A stretch of 64,000 nt of DNA from assembly GCF_030247185.1 (NCBI RefSeq), contig NC_080572.1, positions 160,171,580 through 160,235,579 on the forward strand, read 5' to 3'. Shown one piece after another: positions 23,734-34,485 of this stretch. Each line of letters opens with the position of its first letter. Positions within the stretch are counted from its first letter, which is position 1. Position numbers and translations under genes: made by a program. The stretch is from Malaya genurostris. Lineage: Eukaryota; Arthropoda; Insecta; Diptera; Culicidae. The notes beneath the pieces are model-generated. The model was not told the origin of the DNA. It saw only the letters and a program-made list of their open reading frames with translations, and did not search any database.

Positions 23734-24767
23734 CACGGAACCACCCGCGATACCATTTCAACCAGAATATTAGTTGATTTTCTGAATTCGATTGGTTAAA
23801 ATTTGGTACAACTAATCGATTGTTGTTTTAACTAAACTGCCATTTTTGTTTTTCGATTAGCAGAAACGATGGTTGAAACAACTAATTTAACTGTTTGAAA
23901 AAAATGCTCTCAATTAGTGAGGACACATACCTTTCAATTTCAACAAATATTTTAGTTGAAATAACTGATGTTGTTATTGAAACAAAATTCTGTTAGTTGA
24001 AAAATAAATCGGTTTTATTTGTTTTAGCAATTGCAAATAGTTGAATCAACTCGAACAATGTTATTGATTTGCGAAAATTTTAGTCAATTTATATGAGCTT
24101 GGGTGCATCAACCGCTGGGAATTGGAATTTTGCGACGGCAACTCAAACGCGCCATTCAATCGCAGCGCGTTCTGTGTATTTAAAACCCTTCGCTCCTGTC
24201 ACTTTCATAAATTAAATTCATGTAAAAAAGCGTTTTATTGCTAATGCGAACATCATCATCGGTATCAAACAGCTGGAAGTAAAACAGTCTGCTGGAAGTA
24301 AATCAATGATCGAATTTGAAGCATAAAATTATTGCGCATACCTGAAAGATTACGAGATGATCATTCATTAACATTTTCTAATTTGGCACCAAATCTTTTT
24401 CATCTTAAACAAGGTTGACTTTACCACAACACCGCTGTTAGATAAACACTTGTTATCATAAATTTATCAAATCGAATGAACACAATTTCACCAAACGCTT
24501 TAACCATCGATGTTGTTTTCATTGACATTTTGAAGCGACGCGAACAGATTTCAACTAAAAAAGTTGTTGATTTTGCATTGTAATTATTGTTTTGCTTTCA
24601 GCTGTCTCCGGCATTTGACAGCATTAAAAACAACATATTTTTCAACTACTTGAATATATGCAAATCAAAAACCATATTGGTTGAATCAAAAAGAAATTAG
24701 TTAAATCAACTATCGCAAAAATCAAAAACTGCGATATCGCAATTTTAAGATCGAAGGGTTCTCCGTG
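23734..24767. mobile_element. CACGG-type DNA transposon, diverged subfamily
   Basis: A 1034 bp element ending CACGGAACCACCCGCGAT and, on the other strand, CACGGAGAACCCTTCGATC, with TG on both sides (23732-23733 and 24768-24769). It shares the architecture of the 1.18 kb family: CACGG ends, 2 bp target duplication, and many subterminal copies of TTAGTTG or TTGGTTGAA in both orientations. The interior does not align by eye. Non-coding. The gypsy target duplication starts one base after its right TG. Confidence 0.7.
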
Positions 24768-24774
24768 TGGTAAT

Positions 24775-25054
24775 TGTAGAGTCAAGGAAATAAATATAAT
24801 TTAAATACAGTTACTTGTTAATACCCATTCAATTATTATTCCTGAAAACCCCGATTCCACTCTGGTACAATGAATACAATCTGTAACATGTAGAGAGAGA
24901 ATCTACGACATGAGAGCGAGATATACTTCGAGCTCAGTGGAGAACATACATTGGCGAGGAACGGACGCTAGCATAGCAGCGGTGGAATAACGCAATTCCA
25001 TGAAAGATTACCGGAGGAGGATTAAACCGAAAAGACGTTGATAGAGATTCTACA
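24775..25054 (+). repeat. 5' LTR
   Basis: 280 bp, starting TGTAGAGTC and ending GATTCTACA, so the outer 5 to 6 bases are inverted (TGTAG/CTACA). It differs from the 3' LTR only at 24784 (A here, G in the 3' copy) by my reading. In the intact element it carries the promoter and the start of the genomic RNA. I see no clear TATA box beyond AT-rich sequence at 24790-24805. Confidence 0.95.
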
Positions 25055-25057
25055 AAT

Positions 25058-25074
25058 TGGCGCAGTCGATAGGA
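25058..25074 (+). other. Primer-binding site, tRNA-Ser-like
   Basis: TGGCGCAGTCGATAGGA begins three bases after the 5' LTR. The opening TGG complements a CCA tRNA tail. The rest resembles the tRNA-Ser-primed sites reported for several insect gypsy-group elements. The assignment to tRNA-Ser is from memory of those elements and should be checked against mosquito tRNA genes. Confidence 0.75.
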
Positions 25075-25744
25075 TTTATAATGGTGAGTCTGGATAACAT
25101 AAAATATAGATTTTCTTCGTCATCCGGTTGTCCAGTGGATTTTTTTTCCAAAACTAGAAAATGGCTTCCTCCTTTCTACCTATATTCTTCGATTATTGCT
25201 GTCTAAACCATACACTGTTGAACGATAATATTCTACAGTGTTGGTACAATCAATATACAAGTAAATAACTCACTTGGATCGTTATGCATGAGGTGGTATG
25301 TGGTATCTGAAAGTTGGAGCATTGTGTAATGTGGATACGCGAGCCCGGTTGACGACCGAAGCGCATGTGTTAGTAAACCAAAGCGAAATTAGCTACATTA
25401 TGGAATCAATGTTTGTGTGTGTGTGGTATCGCATAAACAGTTGCTAGCAGAAGCAAAATAGGAAAAGTTAATGCTGATGGCATATGACTTTGGTTGCGCA
25501 TAGGGATAAAACTGCGAGGCCGGCTGAAGACCGTAGCGCTTAAGACAGAGAATAACGCGAGGCCGGTTGAAGACCGTAGCGCACAAAACGATTGAGAATG
25601 TGAGACCGGTCCAAGACCGCAACAAAAGATGCTGGATATTTAATCTTGAATGAATGACCATGAGAACTATAATAATGTTCATAAATTCGAATTAATGTGT
25701 GTTACATTGCGTTACATTAATTGAGGTCTTGTTAATATTTACAG
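25075..25744 (+). promoter_or_regulatory. Leader with phased stem-loop repeats and candidate leader intron
   Basis: Two things stand out. First, a ~26 bp motif (consensus GCGAGGCCGGTTGAAGACCG, then TAGCGC) occurs at 25339-25364, 25514-25539, 25557-25582 and 25600-25623; the last three are exactly 43 bases apart. Its core CGGT-N5-ACCG can fold into a short hairpin. Second, ATG-GTGAGT at 25081-25089 is a strong splice donor and TTTACAG ends at 25744, immediately before the gag ATG. Splicing 25084-25744 would remove the whole repeat block. Possible roles are an RNA packaging or retention signal, or an insulator-like DNA element as in Drosophila gypsy. All are inference. Confidence 0.55.
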
Positions 25745-26724
25745 ATGAACTCAGACAAGGACTGGCCGTTGGAACCGTTTAACGATTCATTGGTTCCATC
25801 TGATTTGCGACGTGAATGGGAAGAATGGCTCAGAGCGTTTGAACTGATTGTAGAGCTCAGGAAAATCGAATCACAACATGAAAAATTCATACTCCTCATG
25901 GCACGAGGAGGCCGAGGACTCCAGCGTATTTACTGTAACTTGCGACCTGTTGCTGGCGAAATTACCCCGGATCCAGTAAAAGTTCCTTTAATACTTCCCG
26001 AAACGCCAGAGTACGACAATGCGGTGAAAAGATTAAACCACTTTTTCGTGGGTAAACGAAACGAACGGATTGAGCTGGAAGTTTTCCGTTCGATGAAGCA
26101 ATTATCTGACGAACCGTTTAGTTATTTTATTTTGCGGTTGCGCACACAAGCGACGCGGTGTGACTTTCGATCCCGCGAAGAAATTGAAATATTACATCAA
26201 GTGGCAATGGGTGCCCGTGATGAGCATGTCAGAGATAAAGGTCTAGAGGATTCTATGTGCTTGGATGATTTGACAAACTACGCGATGAACAGAGAAATGT
26301 TACAAAAGCTAAAGGAGAAAGTTCGTCAATGCAAGAACGACGAAGACGATAGATCAGTTGCTGTTGTTAAACAGGACTGGAGGAAAAAGCCGAAATTTAA
26401 TTCTAGTTTCCGCGAGAACCGTTGGGGCCAAATAAAACATACTGAGGTTGAATGTGGAAATTGCGGTTCATGGAAACATTCTAAAGAATCACGAGAGTGC
26501 TCTGCTCGAAAAGCTCGGTGCAACAAATGCGGGCGTACGCAACAAATTACGCAAGAAAATGCAAATCAAGCAACTACGTTAACGTTGGAAACACAGGGAC
26601 CAGAAACCGTTCCAGAGCTATGGATGTTAATTCGTTACGAGTTGACAATCAATACCGTCACCATGAGGAGTTTGCTAAGATTGTATTACCACGTGACTCA
26701 TCGGAAATATCGAAGGTAGAATAG
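25745..26724 (+). pseudogene. gag: gypsy Gag, frameshifted at the zinc knuckles
   Basis: The ATG at 25745 follows the acceptor-like TTTACAG. The N-terminal ~200 residues form a helical capsid-like region (W-E-E-W-L-R-A-F near residue 29, Y-D-N-A-V-K-R-L-N-x-F-F near residue 93, Y-F-I-L-R-L-R-T-Q-A near residue 126). A lysine-rich linker follows, then a zinc knuckle C-x2-C-x4-H-x6-C near 26455-26500 and the start of a second knuckle (C-N-K-C-G). There the initial frame goes wrong and the +2 frame takes over (Y-A-R-K-C, then about 40 residues to S-E-I-S-K-V-E and a TAG at 26722-26724). In an intact copy it would assemble virus-like particles. The terminal stop lies three codons beyond the candidate splice donor at 26716. 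Confidence 0.8.
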
Positions 26725-26911
26725 TTTGCATTTGTTATGTTGAATTACATAAAAGATTTAAGGTTATTTTTCATTCATCGACATCATTGCATTACAAGAA
26801 TAATGCGAGGTATCGTAGAATCTCAATGAATTTGCAATACTCGAATAGTAAAGAATTTAAATACATGATCTAATTTAAAAACTATGTTTCTTTTATCTTC
26901 GCCAAATTCAG
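26716..26911 (+). other. Candidate intron between gag and pol
   Basis: A 196 bp spacer bounded by AAG|GTAGAA and TTCAG|A, with a pyrimidine-rich run (TTTCTTTTATCTTC) before the acceptor and stops in all frames. Joining 26715 to 26912 links the Gag frame in phase to the protease domain (…S-E-I-S-K / I-R-E-R-D-N-G…). Unspliced RNA would end Gag at 26724, and spliced RNA would encode Gag-Pol. The donor is weak compared with GTRAGT. An alternative is an ordinary non-coding spacer or a small insertion, though no duplicated target is seen. Confidence 0.4.
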
Positions 26912-29819
26912 ATACGAGAGAGAGACAATGGATTAATAATATGTAAAATTGATAAAATTCCTGTAGTTTTCCTTATTGATTCTGGGGCATCCATAAACAC
27001 GGTTACTGAACAAGATTGGGATGAACTTTCCAAAAATGGTGCAAAGGTTTACAAAAAGCGGTATAATTGTGACCGTCAATTTACTGCATACGCTAGCCAG
27101 GAACCGTTGAAAGTTCTAATGATTTTCGAGGCTCGGATCTCCATAAACGAAAGCAAACCCGAAAGCTATGCGGAATTTTTGTCATCCAGGGGGCAAAAAA
27201 GTCTTTGCTGTGCAAAAGAACTGCAGAAGATCTCAATGTCCTAAAAGTTGGCCTTGATGTGTCTAATATCGAAATAAAACCTGAGTGGATATCACCTATG
27301 GTTGTGGTTCCAAAAGGAAGGAATGATATCCGCATTTGTATCAATATGAAATATCCTAATCAAGCTATCCAGCGCGAATATTATCCACTTCCCATGATAG
27401 ATACGCTGTTGAACAAACTCAGAGGAGCAGTATATTTTTCTAAACTCGATATAACATCGGCCTTTCATCATATCGAACTTCATCCGCACTCCCGTGGAAT
27501 AACAACGTTTATGACTAACAGGGGGCTCATGCGATTTAAGAGATTAATGTTTGGGATCAACTGCGCCCCTGAGATCTTTCAGCGAGTAATGACGGAGATG
27601 TTGACGGGTATCGAAGGAATAATTGTGTACATTGACGATATAGTTGTTTCTGGAAAAACCGAGATGAACATGACTCTCGTTTACGAGAAGTCCTAACAGT
27701 ACTCGAAGAAAATAACGCTACGCTGAATAAGGAAAAGTGCGTATTCGGCGTAAAGCTGCTTGAAATACTTGGTTATGAGGTGAGCGCAGCCGGTATTAGT
27801 CCATCGAAGGAAAAATTGGCGCAATACGGAACTTCAGGTTACCTGAGACAAAGGAGGAGGTTCGAAGTTTCCTCGGAATAGTAAACTTCATTGGACATTT
27901 TATACCAGATCTTTCAACAAGAACTGAGCCGTTGCGTCAATTCATTAGAGGAGATGTTCCTAATTTCGGAGTAGTTCAGAAAGAAGCGTTCGAAGATTTA
28001 CGTAATGAGATATCAAATAAAGTACAGAAATTAGGGTTTTTCGATCCTATGGATAAAACTGAACTATACGTAGATGCGTCGCCGGTTGGTCTCGGAGCGG
28101 TTTTAACACAGAAAGATAGTTCGAACGTTGCACGAATAGTGAGTTTTGCCTCGAAGGGTTTAACAAAAGCTGAGAGAATTTATCCACAAACCCAGCGAGA
28201 GGCGTTGGCAGTTGTGTGGGCGGTTGAGCGTTTTTACCCATATTTGTTCGGTACAAGATTCACAATACTAACGGACCATAAGACGTTGGAGTACATATTC
28301 GAGGGAAAGCATCAGCATGAAAAGAGGGCATGCACTAGAGCTGAAGGATGGGCCTTACGTCTGCAACCTTACGAATTTACGGTTCAGCATATTCCAGGAT
28401 ATACTAACATATCGGATATCTGCTCTCGTTTATGCACAAACACAGAGGTTCCATTTGACGAAACCACGGAACACTTTTTATGCTCGATTGGCGAAGTTCC
28501 TAATGCTTTAACGCTTCATGAAATTAGAACCGAAACAAGTATCGATAAAACCATGTTGGCGATCGTCAAAGCCTTACAAACGCATGAATGGCCACATGAG
28601 TTGTTCCGCTATCAAGCATTTGCAAAAGAGTTGGGGGTGATCGAAAATATAGTCGTCAGAAATGATCGAATAATACTACCAACGAAACTACGACGAAGAG
28701 CGCTAGAAATTGCTCACCGTGGTCATCCAGGTATTGTGGCAATGCGTCGAAACCTTCGACAGAAAGTCTGGTGGCCATGTATGGACCGTGACGTAAGTGA
28801 ATTCGTGCAACAATGTGCAGGTTGTTCTGCAGTAAGTAAAATGAATATCCCCGAACCTATGCTACGGAAATCGATGCCAGAGCGAGCGTGGCAAGAAATT
28901 GCAATTGATTTTTTTTCAGCCAAGGAGTGTGGTACATTCTTGGTCATAATTGATTATTATAGTTATAGAAATGAAAGGCACTACAGCGCAAAAAACTATC
29001 GAGGCTCTAGAACGTGTGTTTTTGGAGCAAACATACCCGGAAACGATCAGAAGTGACAATGGTCCTCCATTTTCTTCTGAAGAGTTCGCAAATTACTGCA
29101 TTACCAAAAACGTCAGGCTCATTAAGACTATCCCGTACTGGCCGCAAATGAACGGCCTAGTTGAGCGGCACAATCAAAGCATTTTACGAGCTTTAAAGAT
29201 TGCTAAAGCTCTTAAACAAGATTGGAGGAAAGCAATTCGAGATTACGAATATATGTATAATACTACACCACATTCAGTTACGGGAAAAGCACCTTTGGAA
29301 TTGTTAACTGGACGACCAGTCAAAGATCTGCTTCCGTCCTTGCATACTGAACCGTATTGGAAACGTGACGAAGAAACTCGAGACAACGATGCTATTAAGA
29401 AAATGAAAGGAAAAATTTATGCTGATAATCGGAGGAACGCAAAAAAATCGGAAATAAAAGTAGGAGATGATGTCATGGTGAAGAGCTACGAGTCAGGAAA
29501 GTTAGAAGCGAACTTTAAACTTGAGAAGTTCAAAGTACTGAAGATAAATGGAAACGATGTCACTATTATCAATGAAGAAGGTGTAACATATCGTCGTGCT
29601 TTAGCTCATCTGAAAAGATGGCCACATTCCCTCGAATCACATCAATCTCGGAAACAGTCAGTTGACAGTCCTCAACGCGCGTCTGATCAATTGCTGTTAG
29701 AGGCTCCTAAACCAGTAAACATCCCGGAGGAAACAGAGCGCGGCTACAAGCAACGACTAAACTCTCCGATTCTCCGACCTAAGCGAACAAAGAAACTTCC
29801 AGCCAGATACGACTTATGA
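26912..29819 (+). pseudogene. pol: gypsy Pol: protease, reverse transcriptase, RNase H, integrase
   Basis: Protease has D-S-G-A-S at 26978-26992. Reverse transcriptase has F-S-K-L-D-I-T-S-A-F-H near 27436-27470 and Y-I-D-D at 27628-27639. RNase H has Y-V-D-A-S near 28069 and T-D-H-K-T-L near 28273. Integrase has an H-x3-H...C-x2-C zinc domain (about 28713-28830), catalytic D in A-I-D-F-F near 28905, S-D-N-G-P near 29052 and the E of V-E-R-H near 29161. Frame changes occur at the T5 run near 27175, near 27665, near 27820 and near 28962. Each shifts by one step and the protein resumes at once, so the domains are otherwise well preserved. It makes and integrates the cDNA in an intact element. 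No env follows. Confidence 0.9.
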
Positions 29820-29855
29820 ATGACAGCACGGAAATTTTTTTTCTTTTTTTTCTTC

Positions 29856-29869
29856 CACTAGAAAAGAGA
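29856..29869 (+). other. Polypurine tract
   Basis: ACTAGAAAAGAGA directly precedes the TG of the 3' LTR, at the position where plus-strand DNA synthesis is primed. A T-rich stretch lies just upstream (about 29835-29856), a common companion of polypurine tracts. Confidence 0.8.
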
Positions 29870-30149
29870 TGTAGAGTCGAGGAAATAAATATAATTTAAA
29901 TACAGTTACTTGTTAATACCCATTCAATTATTATTCCTGAAAACCCCGATTCCACTCTGGTACAATGAATACAATCTGTAACATGTAGAGAGAGAATCTA
30001 CGACATGAGAGCGAGATATACTTCGAGCTCAGTGGAGAACATACATTGGCGAGGAACGGACGCTAGCATAGCAGCGGTGGAATAACGCAATTCCATGAAA
30101 GATTACCGGAGGAGGATTAAACCGAAAAGACGTTGATAGAGATTCTACA
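29870..30149 (+). repeat. 3' LTR
   Basis: 280 bp, identical to the 5' LTR except one base (G at 29879). It is followed by the second GTAAT. In the intact element it supplies the polyadenylation region; AATAAA occurs near 29883. Confidence 0.95.
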
Positions 30150-30218
30150 GTAATATATGATTGACCACAAGAAGATTGGGGCGGAAATCTGGTGACAGTT
30201 TCAATTTTTTTCATTGTA

Positions 30219-30780
30219 CATAAGTTGCTACTTATGTATTTAGCCTTGGCAACACTCAGTGTTAGCAGGTGGATTTGACGTTTCCATCATAAAGTTTGAC
30301 ATTTTCAATCATTACTATCTCCAGAACTTTCTGTCATTTGAGCGATATTTGATTTGGTTCCGAGAACTGAGAATTTTACCTCAGCAAAAAAATGGAATTG
30401 AATCGTGAATATTTTCGTGCAATGAATTATTGCGATTTTCGTCGTGATTTATCAATGACGCATCGTGAAATGGAGGTAGCCTTGGGCATTAGTGTGAAAA
30501 GCTTATATGTTATTTTGCATGTACATTTAGTCGTAAAAATAAAAATTGTTCACGTTAGATCCCACATAATTTGACAATCAATCAAAAAAAAAAAAGACTC
30601 GTGTCGATTGGTACAAAGAAGTGCTAAAATTTAATCAATTTTGATAACATCTACACAGGTTACGAAACATGGATTTACTCATATGAGCCCGAAACTAATC
30701 AGCAGTCGACTGTATGGGTATTCTAAGAAAAACCAAATCCAACAAAATTTGTTCGCGATCAAATAGGTGTCTTAGGCTAC
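30219..30780 (+). mobile_element. mariner-type element, second copy, 3' end lost
   Basis: The left end reads CATAAGTTGCTACTTATGTA and continues TTTAGCCTTGGCAACACTC, matching 1255 onward, with TA immediately before (30217-30218). The frame at 30392-30574 starts M-E-L-N-R-E-Y-F-R-A-M, the typical mariner transposase N terminus, and goes on to a helix-turn-helix piece (E-V-A-L-G-I-S-V-K-S). A later part in another frame reads W-I-Y-S-Y-E-P-E-T, where the first catalytic aspartate of the usual G-D-E is replaced by tyrosine. Several frameshifts and a deletion between the first and second helix-turn-helix are evident. The right end was not found. Dead relic. Confidence 0.7.
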
Positions 30781-31314
30781 AAGCATCTAAACCCAGATCT
30801 ACAGACAGTAAATGATGAAATTGAATCAAGCATTGCTCGAAAAAGGATGCTCCACAAGACATTAAAGCCAAATTGCAGTTATATTCTCAAATATTATCGA
30901 GACTTTCGCTTTTCAATCTCTAGGCAGCCGGCTACTTCGGGACAAATTTTAAATTGTTCGAGACATTCTTGTCTTGTCGTGACCTTTCTTACATTAAACT
31001 TCTTTATCATTTCATAAAGACAATTGAAGTTTCATTTTAATAATTGACCTTTTTGAGGGTTAGTTCTGACTACTACTGCGTCCATTAGTTCATCCAATAC
31101 CAAATTTTAATAAAAATGATGTGCTGATAAAAACAAACTCAAAATATCAACGAAATCAACAACAAAATGTATAAAAATTTCAGCGTATTTTATAATTTAT
31201 AGCAGTGAATCGTTTGGTTCAAATAATAATATTAGGATAAGAATTCTATGTAAAAGTGATGCTACGACAAAGAAAAACTTATGCAAATTGCCTTAAACGT
31301 ATTTATGGAAAAAA
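30781..31314. other. No recognisable gene
   Basis: AT-rich sequence. A GCAGCCGGCTAC palindrome near 30921-30940 recurs near 53676, 53787 and 56328. Confidence 0.4.
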
Positions 31315-32963
31315 CGTGCTTAATCAACCTAGCAGTGAGATGATACCATTTTTTATCATTCCGCATGTGTATTTTGCATGTATATTATTCGGTGTTTCAG
31401 TTTTTATGACATTATTCTAATGTCCGTCGTTTTAAGTGGCAATTTGAGATTTTAATCACTCTTTACTCTGTAATGTCGAAATTGCAAATCAGATCGAATT
31501 TGAATCTAAAAGTGTAACAATCGATTAAACATTCCATGATACGTCGAAGTAATTTCTCTTTGGAGTTTAGGGTAATTTAAGGTACTTCCAGAGCCGGTAT
31601 TCTGGAACCATCATAACCCAAACCGATTCGTATGGCCATATGACGAATAAAATGCAATATTTTTGAGTACAACTTTGAAGCTTTTCGGGATTGTCATCTT
31701 CTATATCGCTTTGAATTTTAAAAATTCATCATCATCATCATTCATTCATCATTCCAGAATCGGAAGCCAGAATTGGATAAAATTGGATTTATTTTAATTT
31801 GAACTTTTGATTCTGAAATTCGATTTGGCTTTTTTTTAGAAAACGATTGAGCTTTGAGAAACGATTCCATACTGGAAATTCATCTGAGTAGCTGTATAGT
31901 TTACATTTGTTTCAAAATGTTTGAAAATCAATGTAGACATCTTTGAGGAATCGTAGTGCGAATTAAATTTTTGGGTGCCTTCCGAAACGAAAACTGAATA
32001 CAATAAAAAACGAAATAAGTGTATTTGGTTATCGACTATCCAAATCTGCTAACCCGATAAACCTGATTAATTTATGTGAAATATACATTTTTATACTAAT
32101 CACCCTGTATCTCCGATACCGGAAGTTGGATCTGACTCAAAAACAAGATGTTTTATAGAATCTTAAAACTTTTTAATTGAATCTTAGATTTCATTTGAAT
32201 CTTAGATCGGTTCAGCCATCTACGAGAAAAATGAGTTACATAGTTTTATTTTCGTTTCACATATCATCCTGTAGTTCCGGAACCAGAGGTCAGAACCAAA
32301 CATAATTCAGGAACCTAGTTTGGGAGTATACGACTTTTCATATGAATCTGAGTTTGTAGAAAACGGTTGAGTCATCTCCGAAAAAAATTGAGTGAATTTA
32401 TTTGTCACACACGCATTTGAACATGGATGTTATGTTCTTCCAGCATTTTTTGCTGTAAGTACTTTAAATCAATATAATTATGGAATTGCTTTCAACTCGT
32501 AAATTCTGCCATCATCTTGTTTACATATTCGAACGATTATGTTGCCAAAAACGAACCGTGCTAAAATCGGTCCAAGGTAAAATATCATGCTGTACACAGT
32601 CTTTTGGGTACTTAGAAACAAATGTATGTAACAGTATAAAAAATCGTGTTTTATGTTGCTCCCAAGCATTTCTGTGCCAGACAGCGCTCAAAACTTCTAC
32701 TGCTGGAATAAGGGAAAAAGTTGCTTACACAAAAATTTCGATATCTCTGTTAAAAATGGACGGATTTTAACAATCTATGGCTTGTTGAATAGGTATTAAG
32801 TCTGAAAATATATTCTGTTTTCGAAGTCAATTGTGACAGATAGTGTCAATAAAATGTAAATTTTGACATAAAACTTTGTATTACTCAAAAAGTAAACATC
32901 CGATCTCAAAACCATTCAATAGCGTTCAGGGTGACGGGGAGACCTTTCATTTGCGACTAGTTT
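31315..32963 (+). repeat. CCACCTAG repeat, subtype B, truncated by the hexamer array
   Basis: Starts CGTGCTTAATCAACCTAGCA after an A-run and follows the copies at 49580-51663 and 61196-63132 closely. Shared landmarks include 'ccgcatgtgt', 'ttccagagccggtattc', 'atccaaatctgctaacccg', 'cagcgctcaaaactyctactg' and 'gggtgacggggagacc'. It stops at GCGACTAGTTT, where the other copies continue into 'gatcaaaatcggtcc', a CA tract and the hairpin module. Here the (AATTAC)n array begins instead. Non-coding. Confidence 0.85.
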
Positions 32964-34485
32964 AATTACAATTACAATTACAATTACAATTACAATTACA
33001 ATTACAATTACAATTACAATTACAATTACAATTACCATTACAATTACAATTACAATTACAATTACAATTACAATTACAATTACAATTACAATTACCATTA
33101 CAATTACAATTACAATTACAATTACAATTACAATTACAATTACAATTACAATTACAATTACAATTACAATTACAATTATAATTACAATTACAATTACAAT
33201 TACAATTACAATTACAATTACAATTACAATTACAATTACAATTACAATTACAATTACAATTACAATTACAATTACAATTACAATTACAATTACAATTACA
33301 ATTACAATTACAATTACAATTACAATTACAATTACAATTACAATTACAATTACAATTACAATTACAATTACAATTACAATTACAATTACAATTACAATTA
33401 CAATTACAATTACAATTACAATTACAATTACAATTACAATTACAATTACAATTACAATTACAATTACAATTACAATTACAATTACAATTACAATTACAAT
33501 TACAATTACAATTACAATTACAATTACAATTACAATTACAATTACAATTACAATTACAATTACAATTACAATTACAATTACAATCACAATTACAATTACA
33601 ATTACAATTACAATTACAATTACAATTACAATTACAATTACAATTACAATTACAATTACAATTACAATTACAATTACAATTACAATTACAATTACAATTA
33701 CAATTACAATTACAATTACAATTACAATTACAATTACAATTACAATTACAATTACAATTACAATTACAATTACAATTACAATTACAATTACAATTACAAT
33801 TACAATTACAATTACAATTACAATTACAATTACAATTACAATTACAATTACAATTACAATTACAATTACAATTACAATTACAATTACAATTACAATTACA
33901 ATTACAATTACAATTACAATTACAATTACAATTACAATTACAATTACAATTACAATTACAATTACAATTACAATTACAATTACAATTACAATTACAATTA
34001 CAATTACAATTACAATTACAATTACAATTACAATTACAATTACAATTACAATTACAATTACAATTACAATTACAATTACAATTACAATTACAATTACAAT
34101 TACAATTACAATTACAATTACAATTACAATTACAATTACAATTACAATTACAATTACAATTACAATTACAATTACAATTACAATTACAATTACAATTACA
34201 ATTACAATTACAATTACAATTACAATTACAATTACAATTACAATTACAATTACAATTACAATTACAATTACAATTACAATTACAATTACAATTACAATTA
34301 CAATTACAATTACAATTACAATTACAATTACAATTACAATTACAATTACAATTACAATTACAATTACAATTACAATTACAATTACAATTACAATTACAAT
34401 TACAATTACAATTACAATTACAATTTCAATTACAATTACAATTACAATTACAATTACAATTACAATTACAATTACAATTACAATT
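32964..34485. repeat. (AATTAC)n hexamer array, about 1.5 kb
   Basis: About 254 tandem copies of one hexamer. I see only five single-base variants (33036, 33096, near 33178, near 33585, near 34425). The first two are the same C variant exactly 60 bases apart. A 223-codon alternating Val-Ile frame across it on the minus strand is an artefact. The true length may differ from the assembled one. Confidence 0.98.

Larger units (their letters stand above)
24775..30149 (+). mobile_element. Complete Ty3/gypsy LTR retrotransposon
   Basis: A 5375 bp element with 280 bp LTRs (TG...CA) at both ends and a 5 bp GTAAT target duplication (24770-24774 and 30150-30154). Order: LTR, primer-binding site, leader, gag, protease, reverse transcriptase, RNase H, integrase, polypurine tract, LTR. 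Integrase after RNase H defines Ty3/gypsy. There is no envelope frame between integrase and the 3' LTR. The tRNA-Ser-like primer site and the domain sequences would fit the Mag lineage, but I hold this loosely. The LTRs differ at one base by eye, so insertion is very recent. Nevertheless gag and pol carry at least five frame changes. Confidence 0.95.

Noticed and set aside
27932..29056. Cellular RNase H or integrase-derived host gene
   Set aside because: It lies inside a complete LTR element with matching target duplications and continues in frame-shifted form into the integrase tail, so it is retrotransposon pol.
29820..29870. Envelope gene making the gypsy element an errantivirus
   Set aside because: Only about 50 bases separate the integrase stop from the 3' LTR, and they hold the polypurine tract, so there is no room for env.
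32916..33587. 223-residue minus-strand reading frame of alternating Val and Ile
   Set aside because: It is simply the hexamer array translated; a six-base unit has no stop in this frame. It has no start context and no composition like a real protein.
32964..34485. Telomere-like or CRISPR-like array
   Set aside because: Dipterans lack simple telomerase repeats, and the unit AATTAC is not TTAGG-like. There are no spacers, so it is not CRISPR.
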